From positions 1 to 23,434 of the IMG/VR virus record IMGVR_UViG_3300018080_000603: a stretch of DNA of 23,434 nt; one strand, 5' to 3'. The DNA is from a virus. A model generated the notes under the pieces. The model was not told the origin of the DNA and made no database searches. It worked only from the letters and a program-made list of their open reading frames with translations. Numbering within the stretch: position 1 is the stretch's first letter; each line of letters starts with the position of its first letter. A program made the position numbers and the translations under genes. Of this stretch, positions 15,005-21,608 are shown piece after piece.

Positions 15005-15672
15005 TATGTCACCGCCTTTGACTTTTTCAGCACAGCATCCCGCAGCTGCTGCCTGGTCAGCTTCCCTTTTTCAAGTGCGGACAGCAGCGCCTTTTTCACG
15101 TGTTCCACGCCAGGGCTTGCCTGTTCCCTGTCCACGCCGAACCGTACCAGCAGGCTTTCGTCCCGGCCTTCCAGCAGGGCGGTTTCGGTTTTAATGGCGT
15201 TCAATAGGTCATTCACCGTCACCTTTTCTACCTTGCCAGCCAGTATGGCGTCCACCAGGGTTTCCCGAACCAGGGCCAGCTGGTCCAGGCTGGCTTTCCT
15301 GGTCAGCACGTACCGTTCGCCTATCACTTCCAGGAACTGCTTTGTGACACCTGCTATATATTCCTTTCGCAGCTGCGCCCAGTTTTCCTTTGAAGCGCGC
15401 CGGTGGACCACTGACACGTTACATTCCACTTTCTTGCCGTCACGGTCCTTCAGGTGGTCCAGCAGTTCTTCGTGCGTCAGATACCGGCTGCTGGTGATAT
15501 ATAGGCGCTTCGCCATTTCCCACTGAATGTGCTTCGGCCCAGTGCTTCCTTCGCCAGGCTTGCCCTTCGCAGTCTTCCGGGTGCCCGTTTTTGCTGCACT
15601 TCCTTTTGACTTGCTGGGCCGTTTTCTGGCTGGTGCTGTCTTTTTCTTGGCTGCCTGTTTTTTACTCGCCAT
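15004..15672 (-). CDS. Candidate small terminase subunit
   Basis: This 222-residue protein starts at ATG 15672, four bases after AAAGGTGG. The first ~45 residues are Lys/Ala/Arg-rich (SKKQAAKKKTAPARKRPSK), like a histone tail. Then comes a helix-turn-helix-like region (WEMAKRLYITSSRYLTHEEL to VVHRRASKENWAQLRKEYI) and a long helical part (LALVRETLVDAILAGKVEKV, LNAIKTETALLEGRDES). HTH followed by KENWxxLR and oligomerising helices is the usual plan of phage small terminases that bind pac/cos DNA. Seven genes separate it from the large subunit, which is unusual, so another DNA-binding role remains possible. Confidence 0.55.
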   Translation of the reverse strand: MASKKQAAKKKTAPARKRPSKSKGSAAKTGTRKTAKGKPGEGSTGPKHIQWEMAKRLYITSSRYLTHEELLDHLKDRDGKKVECNVSVVHRRASKENWAQLRKEYIAGVTKQFLEVIGERYVLTRKASLDQLALVRETLVDAILAGKVEKVTVNDLLNAIKTETALLEGRDESLLVRFGVDREQASPGVEHVKKALLSALEKGKLTRQQLRDAVLKKSKAVT

Positions 15673-15676
15673 TATT

Positions 15677-15684
15677 CCACCTTT
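15677..15684 (-). promoter_or_regulatory. Ribosome-binding site deciding the start at 15672
   Basis: AAAGGTGG lies four bases before ATG 15672. This favours a 222-residue product over a longer frame from 15732 that would overlap the previous gene by 41 bases and has no ribosome site. Confidence 0.7.
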
Positions 15685-15691
15685 CGAAGCC

Positions 15692-15997
15692 CTATTGATA
15701 CCGCTTGAATGCCCTATACTGTAACATTGCACTGCACTTTCGGCAAGTCCCCAGCCTTGTTTGTATCACAGCCAGGGATTCCCTTTCAGGCCACCCTGCT
15801 TTTCCTTCAGCGCCCTGGCATATCAGTTCCAGGCGTTCTTTGTGTATGGCGTCCAGGTCCAGGCGCGCCACCAGGCAGTCAAAGCAAATTCCCAGGTTCA
15901 GGTCATAGTCCATTTCCATGACGCGCAGCGGTGTGCTGTTCGTCAATGGAACCAGTGGCTTGTCTTCGGCACCACATGCCACGCAGCTTTTTTTCAT
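15692..15997 (-). CDS. Small zinc-finger-like protein
   Basis: This 101-residue protein has three CxxC pairs: SCVACGAED near the N-terminus, ICFDCLVARL near residue 40 and TCRKCSAML near residue 88. The first two would make one metal site; the third sits by itself at the end. No enzymatic motif is visible. It starts as ATGA on the lipoprotein stop. A role in nucleic-acid binding is possible but not shown. Confidence 0.65.
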   Translation of the reverse strand: MKKSCVACGAEDKPLVPLTNSTPLRVMEMDYDLNLGICFDCLVARLDLDAIHKERLELICQGAEGKAGWPERESLAVIQTRLGTCRKCSAMLQYRAFKRYQ

Positions 15998-16383
15998 GGC
16001 ACCACCAGCTGCATGTACCGCTTCGGTTCAGGGTTCGCCATTTCATAAAACGAAAACCACACAGGGTCCTGGTCATACTCTATCCAGTCCAGGACGTGCA
16101 GGCCGCCCGTTTCATCTTCGCCAGTGAATACCAGGAACATGTGGCCGGTAGGGTATATGTCAGGCCCCCAGGCATAAAAGGCCCTGTCATCCAGGGTGCC
16201 GGTTGCGTTCAGTTCGCTTCCGTCTTTGGAAAGGGTCATGTCCCCCACCGTGAAAAAAACCGTTTCCTGAATGTCAATGGGAATATCCAGTGGCAGCCCA
16301 CAATATGCCAGCTGTACCTGGTGCGATTGCGAACACCCGGCCAGGGACAGGGCCACCAGAATGAATGCAGCTGCTTTCTTCAT
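15994..16383 (-). CDS. Predicted lipoprotein
   Basis: This 129-residue protein has a textbook lipoprotein signal: MKK, a hydrophobic core (AAAFILVALS) and the lipobox LAGC with Cys at 17. Ser at +2 argues against inner-membrane retention in enterobacteria, so an outer-membrane anchor is likely if the host is Gram-negative. The mature part looks beta-rich (IQETVFFTVGDMTLSKDGSE, AFYAWGPDIYPTGHMFLVF). Phage lipoproteins are known to block superinfection or to act as lysis spanins. It lacks the short Pro-rich form of an o-spanin and no lysis genes are nearby, so a surface-exclusion role is the better guess. An AAGGCGGTGGA site (16387-16397) precedes the ATG. Confidence 0.75.
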   Translation of the reverse strand: MKKAAAFILVALSLAGCSQSHQVQLAYCGLPLDIPIDIQETVFFTVGDMTLSKDGSELNATGTLDDRAFYAWGPDIYPTGHMFLVFTGEDETGGLHVLDWIEYDQDPVWFSFYEMANPEPKRYMQLVVP

Positions 16384-16649
16384 GGTTCCACCGCCTTATA
16401 TTTCTTTTCGAATATGTCCGCCGCGCACGGGTACAGTTCACCTTCAGTTCCTTGCACCAAGTAGTCACCCGCATTTCCGTGGCTGACACCTTCCAGGGTG
16501 TGGACCGTGAACGGGTCCTGCATTTTCACAGCACGCACCTTCACCGGCCTGGGCATGAATTCCTGTCCGCCCACTGCCGTGGCTGAAATGAAGTCCCGCT
16601 TGCTGCCCTTGCATATGGTCCCCTTGCCGCCTTGAATAACGCTTTTCAT
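16380..16649 (-). CDS. PGDYG-like small protein
   Basis: This 89-residue protein has a C-terminal part following the PGDYG-family pattern: HTLEGVSHGNAGDYLVQG, then GELYPCAADIFEKKYKAV. That family is widespread in phages and prophages and has no firm function. The ATG at 16649 overlaps the upstream stop as ATGA. An ATG six codons earlier (16667) would overlap by 22 bases. It is coupled by ATGA to the lipoprotein gene downstream. Confidence 0.6.
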   Translation of the reverse strand: MKSVIQGGKGTICKGSKRDFISATAVGGQEFMPRPVKVRAVKMQDPFTVHTLEGVSHGNAGDYLVQGTEGELYPCAADIFEKKYKAVEP

Positions 16650-17569
16650 GGGTGTGCTGCCTTCCATAGATTCCCCACACCGTCCGCGTGGTGTATTTCC
16701 ATTTCCCGAAGGACCACCTGCCGCTTCGCCAGGTTTTCCAGCTGGTCCCGCACATGCTGGGCCGTCACCTTGTCACTGATTCCCACCTGGTCAGCCAGGT
16801 GCGCCTGCAGTTCAAATTCCGTGGCCCCGTTCGGGTGGCCCTTAAGGTACAGCATAATGTGCTTCCGCAGCTGTGTGGACCAGGACCTGGCCGTGCTGCC
16901 GTCCGGCGGGTCCGTGTATGCCGTCCTGGTCTTCCGTCCCTGGCCGCGCAGCTTGTCTTCCTGCTGGCGCTTGCGGACCACCGGGCGCATGTCTTTGATT
17001 CGATATAAGGAAGGCTTGTATTCTTCGATTTTTTGCGAATTGCCCAGGATTCGCAGGGCAGCCTGCAGGGCGTCCGGGCCTTGCCCGGTTTCAATTTCCA
17101 GGTCCAGGTATGATTTCGGGCCTTCCTCTATCAGCTGCAGAACCTTGCGCCGCAGGACCAGGCGGCCCATTTCTGGCTTCCGCTGGGCCTGTGTGGCTGA
17201 CTGGCTGGCTTTCTCCGGGTCCACCTGGGCCTGGGCCGGGTCCGGGCCTGGTGCAGCCACAGGGCTTCCTGGCGCGTCCTGGGCGTTCGTCCGGTACCCG
17301 GCTTTTGCCATGCACTGGTCAAAGGTCAATCCCATTTTTTTGTCCGCTGGTTCATCCTGCAGCAGTTTAGCTGCTTTCTTCAGGATTCCAGCACCCAGTT
17401 TCGGCTGTTCCTCGACCACTTCCGGCCCCAGCTGCTGCACCATGTGCGCGATTTCGCACAGTTCATGGTATCGGCCCAGCCATGCCGCGCTGTCCGGGTG
17501 CTGGCTTAAAGCGTCTTCGCAGTTCTGCAGGCGAATTTCAATGCGCCGTTCAAATTCGTCCCTGGTCAT
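16646..17569 (-). CDS. Winged-helix-like DNA-binding protein
   Basis: This 307-residue protein has three parts. Residues 1-47 form a helical region that aligns without gaps to the N-terminus of the upstream neighbour. A Pro/Ala/Gln-rich linker covers ~95-130. Two winged-helix-like modules follow: one at ~135-190 (LRRKVLQLIEEGPKSYLDLE ... EEYKPSLYRIKDM) and one at ~230-300 (LRKHIMLYLKGHPNGATEFE ... ADGVGNLWKAAHP). Each has the helix, helix, recognition-helix and hairpin order of wHTH proteins. It could be a regulator or a replication-related DNA-binding protein. The AGGCGGTGGA ribosome site (17573-17582) supports the ATG at 17569, which forms ATGA with the previous stop. Confidence 0.5.
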   Translation of the reverse strand: MTRDEFERRIEIRLQNCEDALSQHPDSAAWLGRYHELCEIAHMVQQLGPEVVEEQPKLGAGILKKAAKLLQDEPADKKMGLTFDQCMAKAGYRTNAQDAPGSPVAAPGPDPAQAQVDPEKASQSATQAQRKPEMGRLVLRRKVLQLIEEGPKSYLDLEIETGQGPDALQAALRILGNSQKIEEYKPSLYRIKDMRPVVRKRQQEDKLRGQGRKTRTAYTDPPDGSTARSWSTQLRKHIMLYLKGHPNGATEFELQAHLADQVGISDKVTAQHVRDQLENLAKRQVVLREMEIHHADGVGNLWKAAHP

Positions 17570-17964
17570 TTGTCCACCGCCTGCGTGGGATATGCCCAGC
17601 CAGGAATATGGAACACGAACGCCACAGGCACAGGTTCGTCCAGTCCCTTGATTCGGACCACCGCATGGTTTGTGGCTGTGTCAATGTGGGCCGGGCGTTC
17701 CACTTCGCCTTCCAGGGCCACGGTGCCCTTTGACTGGCAGTACACCACACGCTGCCCAGGTGCCACCATTCGGTTAAATGATTCAGCCAGCACCTGGTCA
17801 TATGTCATGCTGTGAATCCTGGTCAGCTGCTGCACCGCGCCCACCACCCATTCCAGTTCCATTTTCCGCACCATGCCGTGGGCGCTTCCAGGTGCGTTCT
17901 TCAGGGCCGCTTCGGATTCCAGAAGCCTGGCCGCCAGTAGTTCCAGCAGTTCCTGTTTCGTCAT
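17566..17964 (-). CDS. Hypothetical protein sharing its N-terminus with the next gene
   Basis: In this 132-residue protein, residues 1-47 (MTKQELLELLAARLLESEAA onward to VQQL) match the same region of the downstream gene at about 17 of 47 positions without gaps, including RL, E, AL, P.SA, R..EL and VQQL. The C-terminal half is beta-rich (GQRVVYCQSKGTVALEGEVE, TATNHAVVRIKG, PVAFVFHIPGWA) and looks like a small barrel. The function is unknown. It is coupled by ATGA at both ends. Confidence 0.6.
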   Translation of the reverse strand: MTKQELLELLAARLLESEAALKNAPGSAHGMVRKMELEWVVGAVQQLTRIHSMTYDQVLAESFNRMVAPGQRVVYCQSKGTVALEGEVERPAHIDTATNHAVVRIKGLDEPVPVAFVFHIPGWAYPTQAVDK

Positions 17965-18203
17965 TTCATTTCACCATGCTTTCTTCCCGTCCGGCACACC
18001 TTGCCGGTGGGTTGTATCACCCGCAGTTCCCAGTTCAGGAAATGGCACCACCAGAACACCGGCAGCGTGGGCCTGGGCCACCAGCCCTTCGCAGGCCACA
18101 TGGGCACCAGGTGGAAAAACACCTGGACCTGGTGCCCGCGCCAGGGCCTGTTCACCAGGCACCAGGTCCCCCTGCTGGGAAGCAGCGAATGAAGCCAGTT
18201 CAT
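17961..18203 (-). CDS. Trp-rich small hypothetical protein
   Basis: This 80-residue protein starts at ATG 18203, which forms ATGA with the upstream stop. A longer frame from 18362 would lie almost wholly inside the neighbour and is rejected. The sequence has many Trp, Pro, Arg and Cys (GTWCLVNRPWRGHQVQVFFH, MWPAKGWWPRP, VFWWCHFLNWELRV). The alternating hydrophobic pattern suggests beta-strands rather than a membrane helix. No family recognised. Confidence 0.5.
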   Translation of the reverse strand: MNWLHSLLPSRGTWCLVNRPWRGHQVQVFFHLVPMWPAKGWWPRPTLPVFWWCHFLNWELRVIQPTGKVCRTGRKHGEMK

Positions 18204-18415
18204 TTCCCCAGCTTCAGCCCCACGCTGTGAATGTTCACAGCCACCATGAAACAGCCCAGGGCCACGGCCCGCAGCGGCCACTTCACCAGGCAGTATATGA
18301 ACCCGGTATACATGGCCCACCCCACCAGGGCGCGCAGGAACCGGACAATGGCAGCTTGCCATGCCCTTTCCCTGGCCGCCTTCATTTCCTGTTCAGCGTT
18401 CATTGTTTTGCCCAT
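18200..18415 (-). CDS. Small membrane protein, two predicted TM helices
   Basis: In this 71-residue protein a charged front (MNAEQEMKAARERAWQ) is followed by two hydrophobic segments at about 22-43 (AIVRFLRALVGWAMYTGFIY) and 47-67 (LRAVALGCFMVAVNIHSVGL). The pattern suggests a small inner-membrane protein. Holin-like proteins look similar, but no endolysin is nearby, so I do not call it one. ATGs at 18415 and 18403 are both possible; neither has a clear ribosome site. Confidence 0.5.
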   Translation of the reverse strand: MGKTMNAEQEMKAARERAWQAAIVRFLRALVGWAMYTGFIYCLVKWPLRAVALGCFMVAVNIHSVGLKLGK

Positions 18416-18632
18416 TTAATGGATTCGGCATTGCAGGGAATGGTCTTGACTTTTCCATATCTTCGGCCCTGTCACTTTCAAGAATCTTCAATGCTTCCAC
18501 CATTTGGTGCCTGACCACCGGCAGCAGCGTTCTTCCCCACTGCAGCGCGGGTGCCATTTTCACCACATTGTCCAGGTTAATAATGGCGCACTGCACCGCT
18601 TCCGCCGCTTCGTTCTGTTCTTCCCTTGTCAT
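18393..18632 (-). CDS. Small helical hypothetical protein
   Basis: This 79-residue protein begins at ATG 18632, two bases after the previous stop, behind an AAGGGGAAG site (18638-18646). A longer frame from 18728 overlaps the neighbour by 94 bases and is rejected. The product is mostly helical (EEQNEAAEAVQCAIINLDNV, VRHQMVEALKILESDRAEDM) with a disordered Pro/Asn-rich tail. No family recognised. Confidence 0.6.
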   Translation of the reverse strand: MTREEQNEAAEAVQCAIINLDNVVKMAPALQWGRTLLPVVRHQMVEALKILESDRAEDMEKSRPFPAMPNPLNGQNNER

Positions 18633-18634
18633 GC

Positions 18635-18940
18635 TTACTTCCCCTTTCTGTACGTTCTGGAATATCCGGCCATGTGCTTGCGCCAGGTCTTCCTGTGTGG
18701 CCTGAACTGGGCCTGCGTCCATTGCCATTCACGGCGCACCAGGGACCAGTACCGCTTCCTGTCAGTCTTCCGTACCTGCCACACTATGCGCACGAACCAC
18801 ACCCTGGTGAAGAACATTCCCACCCAGGCCGGGTATATAGGTTCCGGCTGACGCGGAAGCCTGGACAGCGCCCTGGTCAGCAGCTTGGCTGTAATGCGCG
18901 GGTGCTTCCCGTCCTTCGTGGCCCAGTTGTCCAGGTTCAT
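18635..18940 (-). CDS. Small basic aromatic-rich hypothetical protein
   Basis: This 101-residue, very basic protein has many Arg, Lys and Trp (ITAKLLTRALSRLPRQPEPI, RKRYWSLVRREWQWTQAQFR, HRKTWRKHMAGYSRTYRKGK). A segment near 38-55 (AWVGMFFTRVWFVRIVW) is hydrophobic but contains Arg, so it may be an interfacial helix. The charge suggests nucleic-acid binding, but no family is recognised. It starts as ATGA on the radical SAM gene stop. Confidence 0.55.
   Translation of the reverse strand: MNLDNWATKDGKHPRITAKLLTRALSRLPRQPEPIYPAWVGMFFTRVWFVRIVWQVRKTDRKRYWSLVRREWQWTQAQFRPHRKTWRKHMAGYSRTYRKGK
18638..18646 (-). promoter_or_regulatory. Ribosome-binding site deciding the start at 18632
   Basis: AAGGGGAAG places GGGG eight bases before ATG 18632. 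It is the clearest site in this stretch and fixes the short form of the gene. It is an A-to-G variant of AAGGAG. Confidence 0.7.
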
Positions 18941-19875
18941 TCCACACCGTCCAGTTCATTGACAGCTTGCATGAAACGGTGCGGAACCCCACGGTTTTTG
19001 ACGTGCAGAAATTCCAGCTGGTCCTGGCCGCGCTTCGTCTTCGCGCCGTCCGGCAGGCCCAGCATGGCGGCGCGGTGGTAAGTGGCAGGCGGCCTGGTCC
19101 ATATTGCTTGGAACTGGCCCCAGGCTTCGGTTTTCTGGTTCTTCCCTTCCGGGTCCCTGTAGAACATGGCGAACGGCAGCCCGCCCAGTTCCCACACGCG
19201 CACGCACCTGGCTTCCGCTTCCTGCAGCGTGTCACCTTCGAACCCCACCAGAACGTACACCTTCAGCTTCCGCCGGTGGAAGTGCGGGCACAGCTTCGCC
19301 AGGGCGCGCTGCAGCGGCCTTTCTTCGTTCGGGCGGTCATAGGCCATGAACAGGCGGCCCAGTTTGATTCCGCGCAGCTGTTCCACCACCCAGTCAGAAA
19401 CACGGGCCGCTTCCAGGCCGCCTGTGAAACAGGCTGGCTGGCCCTGTTCAGAAAGCATGCTGAATACAGCTGACACGTGGGCCTTGCTGCAGGCCAGCAG
19501 GTTATTGTCCAGGATTATGTGGCCTGGTTTGATTTCCAGCTGGCGCAGCTTACCTTCACGCTTCGGAACCAGGCAATGGGCGCAGCTATTCGGGCAGCCA
19601 CGGCTTGTCATGGTAAATCCAGGCTTCAGGTATAGGCCAGGCATGAATTCACCGCCTGGCGCGTTATAGGCCGGGCCGCCCACCTGGACGTTCGGGCAGA
19701 CAGCCCGCCATTGCTTCGCCAGGTTTTCGGCCCAGGGCTTGTCCCAGGTGAAAACACAGGACACATGCACCTGGTCATATACTTGGGCGCTGAACATGGG
19801 TGGCGGTCCATAGTAGGCGTCCACGTCCGTGGGCGTGTACGTTGTCCTGGAAGGGAACACGCGGGCCAGCTTCAT
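18937..19875 (-). CDS. Radical SAM protein
   Basis: This 312-residue protein starts at ATG 19875, which overlaps the upstream stop as ATGA. A GTG frame from 19926 adds 17 residues but breaks the coupling pattern. It has the radical SAM CxxxCxxC motif TSRGCPNSCAHC (C94, C98, C101), which binds the 4Fe-4S cluster. Before it lies VHVSCVFTWD and a GGPAY motif reminiscent of the Rossmann-like front domain in B12-linked radical SAM proteins. Later parts keep the barrel pattern (GHIILDNNLLA, ACFTGGLEAAR, LKVYVLVGFEGDT). The substrate is unknown. Similar proteins occur in several phage groups. Confidence 0.8.
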   Translation of the reverse strand: MKLARVFPSRTTYTPTDVDAYYGPPPMFSAQVYDQVHVSCVFTWDKPWAENLAKQWRAVCPNVQVGGPAYNAPGGEFMPGLYLKPGFTMTSRGCPNSCAHCLVPKREGKLRQLEIKPGHIILDNNLLACSKAHVSAVFSMLSEQGQPACFTGGLEAARVSDWVVEQLRGIKLGRLFMAYDRPNEERPLQRALAKLCPHFHRRKLKVYVLVGFEGDTLQEAEARCVRVWELGGLPFAMFYRDPEGKNQKTEAWGQFQAIWTRPPATYHRAAMLGLPDGAKTKRGQDQLEFLHVKNRGVPHRFMQAVNELDGVE

Positions 19876-20195
19876 GAAAGCCACCGCCGGAACCACCAGG
19901 GCTTGTCCTTCCCAAGCCACAGCCACTTACTGGGTGCTTTATGGTAGTTCGCACGTGCCAGCAGGTCCGGCCACCAGGAAGGCGAATCATTCACCTGAAC
20001 TGCCCCCAGTGGCACTGACTGACTGTCAACAAATTTGCTGACTTTTTTTGCCCGCAGCAGGGTGTACCGCATATCAATGCTGACAAGCGGTGGCGGCAGG
20101 CTTTCCAGGGTTTTTTTCCACTGCTTCAGCGTATCCAGCGTCACCGGTTCGCTTGAATCGGTTTTTGCCGTAGTCCATGCCTGGGATTCGTTCAT
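19872..20195 (-). CDS. Hypothetical protein
   Basis: This 107-residue protein has a Thr/Ser-rich front, a helix (LDTLKQWKKTLESLPPPLVS), a middle IDMRYTLLRAKKVSKFVDSQ and a Trp-rich end (DKPWWFRRWLS). No family recognised. Codon use matches the neighbours well in this frame. The ATG at 20195 has no clear ribosome site; ATG 20072 is an alternative that would leave room for the small ORF at 20074-20247. Confidence 0.55.
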   Translation of the reverse strand: MNESQAWTTAKTDSSEPVTLDTLKQWKKTLESLPPPLVSIDMRYTLLRAKKVSKFVDSQSVPLGAVQVNDSPSWWPDLLARANYHKAPSKWLWLGKDKPWWFRRWLS

Positions 20196-20247
20196 GGTAC
20201 AGGCAGCCCGGTTTTAATGGGCACCGATAACAGGTCAGGTAATGCAT
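20074..20247 (-). CDS. Possible 57-residue Cys-rich ORF overlapping its neighbour
   Basis: I translated this frame by hand. It starts MHYLTCYRCPLKPGCLYHER and ends AATACQH, with a CxxC plus Cys front part like small metal-binding phage proteins. It begins behind a GGGAAGCGCGGGC stretch and fills part of the 71-base gap 20196-20266 that otherwise holds nothing. Its stop lies one base before ATG 20072, an in-frame alternative start of the next gene. Most of it overlaps the better-supported reading frame of that gene, so only one of the two may be real. Confidence 0.25.
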   Translation of the reverse strand: MHYLTCYRCPLKPGCLYHERIPGMDYGKNRFKRTGDAGYAEAVEKNPGKPAATACQH

Positions 20248-20266
20248 GCCCGCGCTTCCCGCCTTT

Positions 20267-20854
20267 TCAGTGTAGTTTATCTGCAGCGCCTGGACCAGCC
20301 CAGGCAGGGTTCCCTTTCTTCAGTGTGTCCAGGTCCCCGCTGGCTTCAATTTCCTTGAACAGCACAGCGGCAATTGCCAGGGCGTCCGCTTCGTCTTCCT
20401 GGTGTGGCAATAGCTTGTCCCACTTCCAGAACCGCTGGACGGCTTCCATTATCATGGCCTTGTTTGCCTTGCGTGCCGTGTGGGCCGTTCGCACACCAGC
20501 CTTTTTGCAAAGGCGCTTCAGGCCCAGCACCTTGAACCGCTGGGTTTGCTGAATTTCATTCACGGCCTGGCGGGCGTTCCCTTCATAGGCCATATATACA
20601 ATGTTCCTGAATCCTGCAATCATGTCAGTGGTCCGCATGCCACGCAGGACCGGCTGCTGTTCCATGCAGCAGAATGCTGACGGGTACCGCTGAATGACTG
20701 ACAGCACGCCGCCGTAAAAGGAAAGCAGATTGATTCCACGGCTGGCTTTGTTGTCACGTTCCCAGGCTCCCACGGCCACCACTTTCTGGTGTTCATCCAC
20801 CACGGCAAAGCCCGTGCGGGTGCTGGATACGTCCCAGGCCGTAATCAGGTTCAC
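20267..20854 (-). CDS. RuvC-like Holliday junction resolvase
   Basis: This 195-residue protein has an RNase H-fold in which the RuvC acidic residues can be followed: D8 in LITAWDVSSTRTGFAVVD, E65 in AFCCMEQQP and the pair D154/D157 in HQEDEADALAIA. The layout and length match RuvC-type resolvases (about 170-190). In phages such enzymes cut branched DNA before packaging. The start is GTG 20854, forming GTGA with the upstream stop. The C-terminus (WAGPGAADKLH) is short and poorly conserved. A different RNase H-like nuclease role cannot be excluded. Confidence 0.8.
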   Translation of the reverse strand: MNLITAWDVSSTRTGFAVVDEHQKVVAVGAWERDNKASRGINLLSFYGGVLSVIQRYPSAFCCMEQQPVLRGMRTTDMIAGFRNIVYMAYEGNARQAVNEIQQTQRFKVLGLKRLCKKAGVRTAHTARKANKAMIMEAVQRFWKWDKLLPHQEDEADALAIAAVLFKEIEASGDLDTLKKGNPAWAGPGAADKLH

Positions 20855-21246
20855 GGGTGCTTCCTTTCAGCTTCGGCTGCAATCCTGGCCGCGTGTTCTT
20901 CCTTCACGGCCAGTTCCGCGCCTTTCTTCAGGTTCAATTCGATTTGCTGCAGCGCAGCATGCGCCTTTTGCCATTCAGGGTTCAGCCCGCTTTCCATTAC
21001 CATTTGCAGCAGTTCCTTGCTTTGTTCCTTGTCATTCAGCGGCAGCGGTACCAGCAGCACGAAACGGAACTGCACGGCCAGGTGCATGACGCCGATTTTT
21101 CCCACCTGCGGCTTGCCGTCCTTCATGCCCACCGGAATTTCCACGGTGCCTTCCTTCAGCGGCCTGGCTGTTATACCTTCCAGCACCTGGTCAGGTCCCT
21201 TTGACTTGTCCTGGCCCAGCAGCGGAATGTTCGGCGATATGTTCAC
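20851..21246 (-). CDS. Hypothetical protein with helical C-terminus
   Basis: This 131-residue protein has an N-terminal part that looks beta-rich (VLEGITARPLKEGTVEIPVG, GVMHLAVQFRFVLLVPLPLN). The C-terminal half is a charged helix that may form a coiled coil (ALQQIELNLKKGAELAVKEE, RIAAEAERKHP). No family recognised. The GTG start at 21246 forms GTGA with the upstream stop; no nearby ATG keeps the coupling. It sits directly before the resolvase gene. Confidence 0.55.
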   Translation of the reverse strand: MNISPNIPLLGQDKSKGPDQVLEGITARPLKEGTVEIPVGMKDGKPQVGKIGVMHLAVQFRFVLLVPLPLNDKEQSKELLQMVMESGLNPEWQKAHAALQQIELNLKKGAELAVKEEHAARIAAEAERKHP

Positions 21247-21608
21247 GTGGCTTTCCCTTTCTGTTCCTGGGAACAGCTGTCACAATACAGCGGAATGTCA
21301 GGCGGCGCGCTGACCACCTTTTTTCCAGGCGTCCTGGGCTTGGCTTTTTTCAGGACGCGGGCCTTGTCAAGGCGCGAAAACAGGCGCTTGCACCTATCAC
21401 ACAAAAACACGGTGTGCCAGTTCAGGCCGCCGATTCCTTCAGACAGTGAAAGGGAATAGTACGGCGTGGCGGTCCAGTCCTGTATTTTCAGCTGCGTGCC
21501 CTTTTTCTTGCCCATGTCTGGTCCGTTATACACTGCACTTTCCCCCTGTGTAAATAGCTGAATGACGCACCGGCAGTTCACGTGGACGGGCGGCCAGCGT
21601 TCGGTCAT
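21243..21608 (-). CDS. Small Cys-pair protein with MuF-like front
   Basis: This 121-residue protein begins TERWPPVHVNCRCVIQLF, a motif like the C-terminal PPxHxNCRC end of Mu gpF-type proteins. It is followed by an unrelated part with two CxxC pairs, VFLCDRCKRLFSR and LYCDSCSQEQKG, spaced like a zinc finger. An AGGTGACAGGG stretch precedes the ATG at 21608. An internal ATG (21515, MGKKKGTQLKIQDW) is possible and would remove the MuF-like part. The function is unknown. Confidence 0.55.
   Translation of the reverse strand: MTERWPPVHVNCRCVIQLFTQGESAVYNGPDMGKKKGTQLKIQDWTATPYYSLSLSEGIGGLNWHTVFLCDRCKRLFSRLDKARVLKKAKPRTPGKKVVSAPPDIPLYCDSCSQEQKGKAT

Noticed and set aside
18204-18362. Longer form of the Trp-rich gene starting at 18362
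   Set aside because: The extra part overlaps the small membrane-protein gene in another frame and reads as a Gly/Pro/His-rich shadow.
18200-18415. Holin call for the two-TM protein
   Set aside because: No endolysin or spanin is visible nearby, and two short hydrophobic segments alone are not enough.
19876-19926. GTG start of the radical SAM gene at 19926
   Set aside because: The ATG at 19875 forms ATGA with the previous stop and begins the conserved part; the extra 17 residues add nothing recognisable.
20196-20266. Promoter in the gap upstream of the gene starting at 20195
   Set aside because: The gap is GC-rich and no -10/-35 pair with normal spacing is visible.
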